64,000 nucleotides of DNA from Anisakis pegreffii. Its lineage: Eukaryota; Nematoda; Chromadorea; Rhabditida; Anisakidae. The first letter of the stretch is position 1; every line of letters begins with the position of its first letter. The stretch spans positions 124,001 through 188,000 of the forward strand of contig JAPYMA010000289.1 of assembly GCA_035041965.1 (NCBI GenBank), read 5' to 3'. Below are positions 50,118 to 64,000 of the stretch, piece after piece. The translations under genes and the position numbers were made by a program. The notes below the pieces were generated by a model. The model was not told where the DNA came from. It saw nothing but the letters and a program-made list of their open reading frames with translations, and ran no database searches.

Positions 50118-53100
50118 TTACTGAACGTTGTTATCACTACTAATATTGTTATCGATATTTATATCACCATTCATATCGTCGTTCAAGTCACCCTCCACAT
50201 CCTCACTATCACGTACTGCTATTACAGCGTTTGTTGGTAACGGATCGTCACGCATTTGCGATGCGAAAAATATCAGTGTACATATTAGCAGTACCATTGC
50301 TATGGTCTAAAATTTTTTCGTTTACTATTGATTTATTTTATCCAGTCACAGTGCGATATACTCATTTCAAACCAGATTCAAGGAAATAAACGAATCGATG
50401 TGACAATCATGTGAAGAAATAAATGTAACAATGAAGTAACAAAGGTAATAATAATCACAATAACAGTGAAATCAATCAAAACATAAAATCGTACCTGTCC
50501 AACTACACTGAATGCCAGAAATAAATCGGCAAGTAATTTATTCTGATATAGCATACAGCTTCCCTGCTGAAAACGAATTAATGAGCATTTGTTTCATTAA
50601 CTAATAATGGGTTAACTACCAAACGACGTTGAAAATAATAAGCAATTTATTGGTGAAAGAATAAATCAGAAAGAATTGAGTGCAATTAAAATAGAGACAA
50701 ATTACATGTCCAGAGCATGGATCCAAGTGCTGTCGAATGCAAGAAACATCGAACATCCAACCGAACAAAACTGGTGCCGGAATGGTGCCAATTACTCGAA
50801 CTAATATCCACTGGATACCCAATGCAAATGATCGTTCCGCATAATCCACTGTTCTTAAATTCTACTATCACTATCATAAATCAACGACAATTCGAGTTCG
50901 ATAACCAAGTAGCAATGATAACACTTCATTATGACAATTCATAAAATCAAAATAAAATTTGATTTTTTGAGTGTCATATATATCGTCTAAAGCCGAACAA
51001 GGCTCAACTTCCAACCAATTCCAACAACAATCGTGCAAATAAAAAGACATAAAGAACACTTGAAACATAAACACATAAACAGATGAATGTAAATAAATGA
51101 ATAAAAATGAATGAGTACATAAGTAAACATACCGCAGCACAACAGATATTAACGGCACTCCAACAGCAAATGCGAAAAAGCAAAAAGGTGCGAACATAAT
51201 CAAAAATCCGAATAAGCCAGTACATTTGGATTCACAAAAACCCCTTTTCAAGGTCTTATAGCCGTATTTCGTATTCGTTGGTACGCATGAACAGTTATGA
51301 TACATCTGAATGATTATAAAGCCATAATTACCGATATATTGTAACAACTGATATCATTACGAACTACGTAAGCGAACAATAATTACAGAGATCAGAATGG
51401 GTTATTAAGAGGATGAATTTGATAAGGTATACCTTTCTAAGTGGTTCGTATTTTTGTTGGCAACCAGCAAAACACGGTGAATAGAATGAGATTTGCTGTC
51501 CATTTTCCAATTCAGCACACATTGGATGATATTCACTTCCAACGCAATCGCAATGCTCATTACACTTGGATTGCAGCGAAGGAAGTAGATCGCTCTCATT
51601 TGCGTACTTCCCTAACGCCACTCTAAAGTTTCACGTTTTTATTATTGACAGAACTGATAAGTTCCAAATTCAATCTCATTAGTTTGAAAACCTGCTTTCA
51701 AAAAAGAGAATTACTCGAAAAACGAAATGAAGTGAAACCAACATGTCAATCTCATAATGTGTTTCGATACCAGCCAACTGATCGTGATCACAGTATATCA
51801 AATACATCGGTGACAAAAGTAGTGAGAACATCAATAATGCGATACAAAATTTTAACGTTTTCACACAACTTAACCGAAATCTTTGCACCACAAACCCACT
51901 AAACATCGTACCCATTCCAGCCATTGGCACCATTATGCATCCTAAACACATCTTCGTTCAGTAACAACAAAAAAGCAATTTCTCCGCAATCTGAACAACT
52001 ATACCATGTAGAATGCACAACTGTATTTCAATATCATCAATGCCATAACTATTCCCAGAAATGATTCAATATAAAACTTACCAATAAGCATGTTCGCTTT
52101 ACTCGGCGCAACGCTGAACTGTCTCTCCAGATATTTCGACATAAACGTTGATGCCCCAGTTATTACTAAACCTGAAATATAAGCACAAATGCAGTCATCA
52201 AGTTCGTTGTCTAATCGTAGTAATCGATGCAATTTCATAACATCACATACCTTATCTCATCACTCTTTTATATAACGAACTTCATCATTCAATCTACTAA
52301 ACTACAGAAATAACAACGGAAATACAGCTAGAAAAGAGTAATGAAACGTACCATCAACAGCCATGGAAAGCGTTATGAGCATATAACTGCCATTCGAAAG
52401 GATTCGATAAATAGCGATAGGAATATGCCGAACGTCTAACCAAATATGATACCAAATGGGACCTCGATTAGGTTGTAATGCTGGCATTGATTCACCGATT
52501 GTTATTGTTGGTACTGCTGCTTTTTCTGTAATTTTCATCGCCCAATATACACTCAAAATTTTCATTTTAGCAGAGACGATAACCATTCTGAACTAATCAT
52601 AAAATAAGGACAATACAACAAATTTTCAAGGAATGCATTCTAAACGGAGTAGAATGAGCGAACCGTCACCATCAGCTGGCAATAAAGGTCCACAAACTGC
52701 GGCTGTTTTGGAAGCTGACGGCATACCACAGCATTCCGGCGTTCGTTTCCTACCACCTTGCAACGTCTCTTCATGAAGTCGTGTTCTGCAATAATTTGTT
52801 TGAGAGAGTATTGAATTTATTATATGCATATTTTATATGCTTAGAGAAGTTTATCAACAGTAACAATGATGGTGAAAATAAATATCGAATTCGATGAATT
52901 TTATGACTACGAACGTGAAAAAAACAAACCAACCGATGCCACTTCAACGATTCCGGTAACACCTTCGGTAAGCTCAGTATAGGAAAAACAGCGATCAGAG
53001 CCAACAAGCAGGCAATCTGAAATCCAATCCACCAAGCACCGACCCATTTTGGATCAGATTCATCGATGTTCACTATTCTAAAATTTTGGTTTTATTTTCA

Positions 53101-56100
53101 GCACTTAACCTATTAACAGACTTTGTTCCTCAGAATGCATTCGTCCATTTTTCAAATGAACAATTTTGAGATTGGAAATGAAATTAAGAGTTGAATTTAC
53201 CACTTTCTCAACACAGAATGATACCACTTAAAACAATACATATTTTGAGCAAAATGATGACAATCCAAATATGAAAAACTAACGCAAACTGATGCTCAGG
53301 TTGTAGAAAATCAGTGTGATACTGAAGAAATGAACTAGACATCAGAAAACCAAATGCAGGTCCGAATATTGCGAATGCATAGAAGACGCCTTAAGTTTGC
53401 GATAATGAATAAGCAAATTGTGTTTAACGGTGACCAATCATCATGAATAATAATCATAAAAGTAACAAGCACATCCGTAATAACAAACACAATAATAACA
53501 GGAATAAATAATAAGATTAATAATAAGTAATAATAATAAAATAATAATTAATAATAAGAATTAATAATAACCTAGATATAACGAAGAAAGCGCAGGTCCA
53601 ACATTTTCATCGATATAACTAACGCCTAATGTAAACAACGGAGTGGCACCAATACCATGCAAGAAATGTGCTAAGCAAAACATGAACACGTATCGAAATG
53701 TGCCTGGCTGTAATTATCAAAGACATCATATTATTGAATATTCAGCCCTATTGCATCACTTCATACTATTGAATACATTCATTCAGCTCTATTACACACA
53801 TATTCCAAAAAAAACTTATTTAACTTGTTTGCTAATAAGTTACAACTCCATAAAATTAATTATGAAACCACATGAAAATACAAAAACTCAATGAAGTAAA
53901 ATACGCAGATCAAAGATATGTGCAAACCTGATTTTCAGGAGACGGACAAGTCTTCAAGGCTTCTGCACTGGCACCCGATAATGGCTCGAAGAATGTAGCT
54001 GTTGAATCATTTGTGAATGTCATGAATACTGGAGAGGTCTCTGAAATTATTGACATAAACACATCGACAAAACATAACCAATATAGTAAATCGACGATGG
54101 AAAAAATAATCCAGCGATCTACATAATGTTAATTCAACCTGAATACACACCACAGGAAGCTTACAGATTGGCGATCGGTGAGGAGGGATGGAGAAAATTT
54201 GAGGACCGAATTCGTAGTGACATTTTTTCGCTTTCACATTATTCTCAACTGGGTAAAGTTTTCATTACTTTCAATTGCATATGATCACTTAATCAATATC
54301 CGATTACTCAATATATTGTGAAATGAAACTCATATAATCGATTAGTAATTCGCACTCGATAAGGAAAAAAAACAGATCTAGATTTGTTGGACGTGGATAT
54401 AAGTTTGATGTGGATTTAGAATCGTGGTAGGATATATGGATATAGAATCGTGGTTTATACAAGAGTGAATAATAATGAACTAACTCGTCCCAGGAATACC
54501 ACACTTCCCAAAACTAGATTCCTCAGCACCGGAAGTAGATGTATATGAGTCAGATAAATTATGCGGCATCGTAAAAATGAAACTTCCTAAAGCCATTAAT
54601 AAAAGACCCATTGAGAGCACCATTGGCTTTGAATGACGACCACCGAAATAAGACACCGGTATACATAGGAGCACATAGCCAAAATCATAGAACTGAAAGT
54701 TTGTTTAAAAGTGTTTCTTTGAAGATCAATAATGAAATAAAGCAAGTGTTTAGAATCGACTCTCACAATGAGATCCGTTTATAATCTTCAGCTATTAACA
54801 AACCACGAACACGTCTGCTCAATCACTTCTTCATCGAACATTTCAACGTGCTAATGTCAAAGATGCACCACGCAATTATATTAAAATGAATATTACCTGC
54901 ATAATACGTCCAATTGTCGACGAAGAGAACTGAAAACGACGTTCAATTGAAGTGATTGCTGACGGCACCAATCCGTTCACTAACAATCCTTGTACCGTAC
55001 AAAACCAACACATCCATAATAACATCCAATTACGCGAACCGAAACGTTGCATCCATTTGGGTCTGCAATTTTCATCATTAATTTTAATGTATTTGACTGT
55101 GTACACAATTCATTGAGATGTACAGATTCTCCTCCAGTATATCATTCAATATCACTTCTGTTTCCTCCTAAAACGGAAAATTCCTAGTTGAAGGTCGCCT
55201 ATTTTCAAGATGATTATCTCAACGTGCTATTCAGTATTTTGATAGTGAGAGAAAGTTGGGTTACTCATCCGCTCCACACACACACATACGTTCAAGAAAG
55301 AAGAAACGTTGATTCATTTCGGATTTATTGCCAACATTTCACTCTTTTCACTTGTTCAATATAAATCAATACTGAATCATAAAAATAATAAATCATTCAG
55401 TCATAAAATACGTAATTATGGATTATGGAACAGATGTACAGAAAACAGTATAACGAATAATGAATAACCTCCATTTTCTCACTCCAACGAGAGTTTCATT
55501 GGCCATAACATTAATTTCATTTTCGATAGCTTGCATCTGCTGTTTCTTTTGTAAAACACAAGCGGTCGCCCATGGATTGTGACGTTTCGGTGTAGGCCAT
55601 GGTGGTCCAGACGCGAAACCATTGTTTATATTCCTTCAATTTGAGCTAATTTATCGACTGGGAACGAATACTTCAATGAAGAATGACGCTCAACCAAATC
55701 ATAACAAAGCAAGCATAAGCACGAAAATCGGTAACAGTTTAATATTATATTGCAATAGAGCGGTAGAATGATGAATTGGAATAACACAATGAAATGCGAC
55801 GCATAAGAAATAAATGGCACGAATGAACCTGTAATGGCCAGGAGGTCTTGTACGCTGAGACCGTGCTGAAGTATTGTTTATATTTGATGCACCCGTTGAC
55901 AGAGCTATTAAGGCCGGAAATTCACTTACATCACCGTCTTGTTCTTCAGATTCTAGAAATTATGATATTAATGCCATCATCACTCTTATATAAAACATAT
56001 TGCGCTCATATTTTTGCTCCACTTTACTTTTCACTGAAAAAAAATCAGCTGAACTGTAGTTTGGTGCAAAATAAATTTGAAGATCGACGAAATTTTGCGT

Positions 56101-56438
56101 CCTCCAGCAGGAATGCGACGTCTGCTTACCTGAAGGAGCTTACAGTGGAATATGAAAGTTTTTCATGCTCGTATCATCTAGCATCCTTTATTCAAATGAA
56201 ATTTACAAATGCATACAAATATGTCAATGCATAACATCTGTACATATCAATATAATTCAAAAAATTGGACACATAACTTCAAAACGAAAAGAAAGAGTCA
56301 ACCTGATGGTGGTGACAAATGCGAATAATCGGAAGGAGAAGGCTTTGCCAAATCCCCGGGCGCTGACCTTGTTTCAGCACGAACACAATCGTCATCACTG
56401 GTAGTACCACACTCTTCATCCATATTATATGGCAACAT
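50118..56438 (-). CDS. Organic anion transporting polypeptide (OATP/SLCO family), complete
   Basis: A twelve-pass plasma-membrane transporter for organic anions and amphipathic solutes. Eighteen exons on the complement: 56303-56438, 55829-55952, 55469-55633, 54897-55062, 54485-54692, 53928-54040, 53572-53707, 53284-53389, 52934-53077, 52664-52785, 52352-52525, 52082-52171, 51771-51941, 51433-51620, 51133-51305, 50706-50853, 50495-50566 and 50118-50306. They sum to 2,625 bases, 874 residues plus stop. Residues 1 to about 145 are a long acidic, Ser/Pro-rich cytoplasmic extension. TM1 begins near NWMLLWMCWFCTVQGLLVNG. The family hallmarks HGIGATPLFTLGVSYIDENV (from about residue 321) and DPKWVGAWWIGF (about 393-404) are present, as is the Kazal-like loop. 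The tail is acidic and Asn/Asp-rich. The ATG at 56438 was chosen because an in-frame TAA lies just upstream; an alternative ATG is 15 bases downstream. Exact members vary too much between species to give a symbol. Confidence 0.92.
51133..51620 (-). other. OATP Kazal-like extracellular loop and TM10 exons
   Basis: Exon 51433-51620 (residues about 619-681) and the start of exon 51133-51305 hold the cysteine-rich loop between TM9 and TM10: KCNEHCDC, HPMCAE, YSPCFAGCQQKY, then NCSCVPTN and GFCESKC. The spacing matches the Kazal-type loop of OATPs, whose disulfides are needed for surface expression. It is followed by the TM segment LFGFLIMFAPFCFFAFAVGV. The acceptor for exon 51620 must be TTTAGAG rather than TTTAG to keep phase 1. 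Confidence 0.85.
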
Positions 56439-58161
56439 TTTTTAAAAAATTTATTGGGGGATATTTTCCTCTTCGTTGATATTACCCGTTTAGAGAGTTT
56501 TATTAGTAAATATTCAGTAGAAACGTAACAACAGTAACAGAAATAAAATATTTATATCAACAGCAATGATTCGCATAAGTAGATGATTATTATTTGTACC
56601 GTAGTGGTTGATTGTTGTGAGCGATCAAATCACATCAATATCACTGCAACTGTCAAACATATGAAACGAGAAACCTTCAGTGGATGGTGGATACCGTTTA
56701 TTATTATGCACTGTAGAGTTTTTAGTATAGCACTGTCTCTGGACAGTCCAATTCGAAAAGTATGACAATATGCGTGACGATAATAATAACAATAAAATCT
56801 GAAAACAGCCCAGATCAAATGAACGTTCAGAATAAGACTCCGAACACGAACACAACAAAAGGTGAATACGAGATGAGAATTTCTGTGCATTTAAAGCGAC
56901 AACAAATGACTTTTCAAGAACGACTCAAACGAAGGGGTTGGTCTAGACGAAGAATGTTCCGTTCAAAATTTATCGAATACTGTCCGTGAACAATAAACCA
57001 ATCCCTTCACTCATCTGTCACAACACAACACTTCGATGACCACTGTCAAGTAACTGTTTTCCTACCCAACTCTGACCTTGCCCAGCAGTCCTCGTCAAAA
57101 GTTTATGAAGAATGACAAACAATAAAATAATTTACGTCAAATGATAACGATGTCCTCAATGTGTGCACTTTAAAAACGACAACTCTGATATATACTAATA
57201 TTCGTGGTCACTGAAAACTTAATTGCAACGCTCCCAACCTTACATATTTTTTAAGATTTCTACTGGATTTTTATTGGAACAAGTACGTGCACGCACTTAT
57301 AAAGTCTAAAGTGATGTGAAGTTTGTAAAGCTGCAGTAAATGTAATAAATATCAAACGATCTGATTAAAAATAGTCTAAAATAACGATGAAACAGAAAAT
57401 GACAACGAAATCATCACGCAATTAAACGCAGGCTTTATAAAACAAATCGTGAACAACAGCTCGACGAATATCGAATATGCGAATAGTGCTTCGATGTGAA
57501 TCATATCGAAAATTATACGATTATATTATTAATCAATCATTGTCGCACTAATCAGTAGTTCTTTCGGAACGACTCTCACATAAAACCAGTTTTCCAAGAC
57601 AATTTCTAATTATAATCAGCTTCGTAGGTGAACTTGAGCAAATAATACAATGTTGCCACATTCTTGACGTAAAACTTGCAAGGCCGTTTACAATCCGTTT
57701 TCGGAGAATTAGCGGCGCTTACCAACTGTAATTTCGAAGTTATTCTGGATAATCTTAGCGTTGAGGTAGAGATACGCTGAGTTGTATGAATTGATAGTTA
57801 GCGAAGAGAGGTTGGATCTTTTTAGATTAGTGTTAAATGTGACAAAGAAAGAAGCATTCTGAGAATGCAGGGGAACTTATTCGCATATTTTGCGAGTAAA
57901 CTCTCGAAATGTTACTTATGTCTTCACAGAACACGGTTAAGGTTCACCGAACCCTGAAAATCAATTTTAGATTATTTATCTGATTAGCGCTAAATGTGAC
58001 AAAGGGCATTTTTGAAAGTGGTCACCATATTGGTAGGAATATGCATTGGCCAAAGAGCGATCATTTTGAATTACTTGCAGTTGCTGATTAAAACACGAAT
58101 GTCAAACATTTCGAAAGCCAGAATTATCGAATCAAAATTCCGAACATCGACTACCCTGAAT
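56439..58161. other. Upstream region of the OATP gene, no supported gene
   Basis: About 1.7 kb that should contain the OATP promoter. A plus-strand frame at 56762-56989 ends in a basic stretch (QERLKRRGWSRRRMFRSKF), but it has no splice context and overlaps an equally open frame on the other strand. Confidence 0.4.
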
Positions 58162-58868
58162 CGGTAGTTCTCACGCTCGGGTGATCCATTACTAACAGGC
58201 CATCATTACCCCTCTCCCCTCACATTACAAGAGTTTTCTCTTTCCACGCATAACGTCAGAAGCAAATGGAGAACCGGTTCGGAAATTCGTCAGTGACATG
58301 AAAGAGATTAATTTTCTGGAATGAAGCAAGCAGGTATTTTTAGAACTTCATGTATCAGTTACAGAAATAATACGAACTTCAGCAATTGACAACGGAAAGC
58401 AGTAAAAAACTTCGTCAGTGATGAAAAAAAAAAGAAAGCTAAACATACTCACGATCAGAAAGTAGGATAAAGAAGAGTGTTGCTATGAGCGAGCCATGTT
58501 CAGATACCCGAGTGGAAAAAACACCATCACAATGGCATTTCATCATAACAAGTTTCTTCCAATCAATCCCCACTGCTCATGAAAGACGATGTCAGCCAAT
58601 ATATTGAAAAACTTAGAAAATATTTGTGACTGCTTTAAAATAACTTTTTTTTGGCCCAGACGAGCTAATGCTCATAAAATAGGAGAAAGAAAAGTGTTGC
58701 TATGAGCAGACCACGTTTAGATACATACTCAAGCGAAAAAACACCAATACAAAGGCGTTCTGACACGATATAACAATTGCACGAGATTCTCCATTTCCAT
58801 TATCTCCCTGACATCCCCAAATTACTCCCAAGTGGGTAATTCTCCCCTCTCCGCTATGAAAACCTCTG
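58162..58868 (+). mobile_element. Second hAT-like MITE copy, diverged, with internal duplication
   Basis: Left end CGGTAGTTCTCACGC, right end GAAAACCTCTG, in the same orientation as the 20522-21188 copy. Shared internal blocks include GAGAAAGAAGAGTGTTGC, the GAAAGACGATGT segment and the CCAAGTGGGTAATT stretch near the right end. One block of about 90 bp occurs twice (near 58465 and 58681), so an internal duplication of about 215 bp explains the greater length. The flanks CCCTGAAT and CCCTAATC may be a decayed 8-bp target duplication. Confidence 0.65.
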
Positions 58869-58872
58869 CCCT

Positions 58873-58949
58873 AATCGCTGTTATGGGTAATCCTCGGCCA
58901 TGTGACAGTTGCACTGTCACATGGCCGAGGATTACCCATAACAGCGATT
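58873..58949. repeat. Perfect palindrome: 37-bp arms around a 3-nt centre
   Basis: 58873-58909 (starting AATCGCTGTTATGGGTAATC) is exactly reverse-complementary to 58913-58949, with TGC between. The lack of any arm mismatch means it is very recent or a fold-back artefact of sequencing or assembly. It abuts the right end of the MITE at 58868. Confidence 0.85.
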
Positions 58950-59214
58950 CTCATACTGAAGCACTCCATGCTCCTGTTTGGCCCCGCCATTCTTCTCTCC
59001 AACAATCTACGTGACTATAATTCTCTTCCTCGAATAGTCTCCTTCAGTTCGGTGAGAAATCAGAAGAAAATCACGAAATTCAACAATTGATCAAAAAGAT
59101 TTGTTTTATAAAGATTTCGATTTGTTGTCAAAGAGGCATCAGGAATACTATCGAACAGTTATGGAAGATCTGAGAAAATAAAACCGATCAACATCAATTT
59201 GCTAACCTACTCAA

Positions 59215-59282
59215 TTTTTTTGATATGCTCAAAATGGAATGCCTCCTCCCCTTCCCACTCCCCGTTATGAGGACCACTGACC
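59215..59282 (+). mobile_element. Solo right end related to the hAT-like MITE
   Basis: CCCGTTATGAGGACCACTG resembles the right ends at 21174-21188 and 58850-58868, and the pyrimidine-rich stretch before it (CCTCCCCTTCCCACTCCCCG) also matches the second copy. No left end was found. Likely a truncated third copy. Confidence 0.35.
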
Positions 59283-63226
<3,944 letters not shown>

Positions 63227-63623
63227 ATATTCCTTCAAAACAAGTACAAACCGATGTGAGGGTAATCAACTTGTGTGAACATAAGGTGCTGATTATTTCT
63301 ATTGTTTACTTGATGCAACACGATTTTGCGTAAGCATAAAATTTATGTAAGAGTACACGAGGCTTATCGATACATTATCAGCGTGATCACAAGGCTTAGC
63401 ATCATCCTCTTGTTTATCATTTTTATAGAGTGCAAACACGAGGTGCACGCCAGGATTTAGAAGCATCACAGCGAAGGTCGCTCAACTGCATCTCAAACGG
63501 TGAAGTGCATTGCAAGTGTGAAATCTATAAGAGTGATCATTTGAGAGTGTTTTCAGATTGCAATTTGATGACGAATTCGCCAACAGTTATGAAAATCCTT
63601 TCACGCGAATAATTCCGGAAAGT
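63227..63623 (+). CDS. Three exons of a gene leaving the right edge, possibly EGF/SEA-containing
   Basis: Exons 63227-63261, 63429-63499 and 63557-63623. The last two are well supported: TTTTATAG acceptor and GTGAAG donor, then TTTTCAG acceptor and GTAAGC donor. The phases run 0, 2, 0 with no stop. Together they read SANTRCTPGFRSITAKVAQL followed by HLKRLQFDDEFANSYENPFT and RIIPES. The pattern of alternating hydrophobics, then L-x-F-D-D-x-F-A-N-x-Y-x-N-P-F, resembles the start of a SEA domain, and the CTPGF before it resembles the end of an EGF module. Nematode MUP-4 and MUA-3 combine such domains, but this is a guess. The first exon is less sure: its acceptor could also be at 63154. Both ends of the gene are outside what I can see. 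Confidence 0.5.
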
Positions 63624-63837
63624 GTAAGCATTCATTTTTGATGCATACAACGAGCAATACTTTCTCCATTTTAAATCGATGCATTAAAATCCTCTCTAAT
63701 CATCTTGCATCCATCCCAACAAGTATGTTGAGAACAGATAATAGCTAAAATTCAGTAGGAATTTTCACGCACTCCGTTCCTCGAATGTACTTCAAACTAC
63801 ATTAAATATAACGCTGCGAATGCTTATCGTGCGAATA

Positions 63838-63878
63838 AATATTATTATTATTACTATTATTACTTATTATTATTCTCA
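63838..63878. repeat. Imperfect (ATT)n microsatellite
   Basis: ATTATTATTATT with C interruptions, within or after the last visible exon's downstream intron. Confidence 0.8.
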
Positions 63879-64000
63879 TTATTTTTTCAATACTTCAACG
63901 TCTGCGTAAGCCTAAAACTATGACCATATCTGGGCCATGAATAACTTAATTTGAGTATAGAAGAGAAAATTCATCAAAAAATGCACCGTTCATAATAATT

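Noticed and set aside
55634..55705. Minus-strand frame VERHSSLKYSFPVDKLAQIE next to the third OATP exon, suggesting a frameshifted exon
   Set aside because: The upstream exon at 55829 ends in phase 2 and joins perfectly to the acceptor at 55634, which skips this segment. No frameshift is needed.
58832..59090. Two overlapping frames of about 60 codons
   Set aside because: They are made by the MITE end and the palindrome.

Overview
The window looks like nuclear DNA of a nematode. It is AT-rich, its genes are split by many introns with a tight TTTCAG-type 3' splice signal, and its gene content is animal: hemicentin, the RhoGEF ECT-2, an MH2 protein of the insect/nematode Expansion-Rebuff type, and an OATP transporter. 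Two start codons lie just downstream of a strong 3' splice site, which suggests spliced-leader trans-splicing. I cannot name the species. All gene models were built by hand from reading frame, splice signals, intron phase and remembered family patterns; no search was run.

Layout, left to right. 1-438 (+): last exon of an unrecognised His-rich protein running in from the left. 2404-22241 (+): the 3' 35 exons of a hemicentin (HIM-4-like) extracellular matrix gene, with eleven Ig domains, an unusual Cys-containing linker, a G2F domain, calcium-binding EGF repeats and a fibulin-like C-terminus; its 5' end is not resolved. A long intron holds a possible nested minus-strand gene, and a late intron holds a 667-bp hAT-like MITE with a perfect 8-bp target duplication. 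25670-30406 (+): a Smad-like MH2 protein with probable alternative 3' exons. 32474-39960 (-): a complete ect-2 gene of 20 exons and 894 codons (triple BRCT, DH, PH, basic tail). 41430-42326: a coding-looking block whose strand I cannot decide. 42939-43400 (-): a small secreted Thr/Glu/Ala-repeat protein. 43417-50117: gene-poor, with simple repeats and a near-perfect hairpin. 50118-56438 (-): a complete organic anion transporter (OATP/SLCO) of 18 exons and 874 codons. 56439-63226: no supported gene, but a second hAT-like copy with an internal duplication, a 37-bp perfect palindrome and a long TA tract. 63227-63623 (+): three phased exons of a gene leaving on the right, possibly EGF/SEA-type.

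The genes do not form an operon and do not share one pathway. Hemicentin and ECT-2 both have known roles in cytokinesis, but their nearness may be chance. The three longest models (hemicentin, ect-2, OATP) and the MH2 gene each sum to a whole number of codons across all splice phases, which is the strongest internal support for them. In the 78 introns modelled, 41 donors have T at position +3, an unusual splice-site signature.
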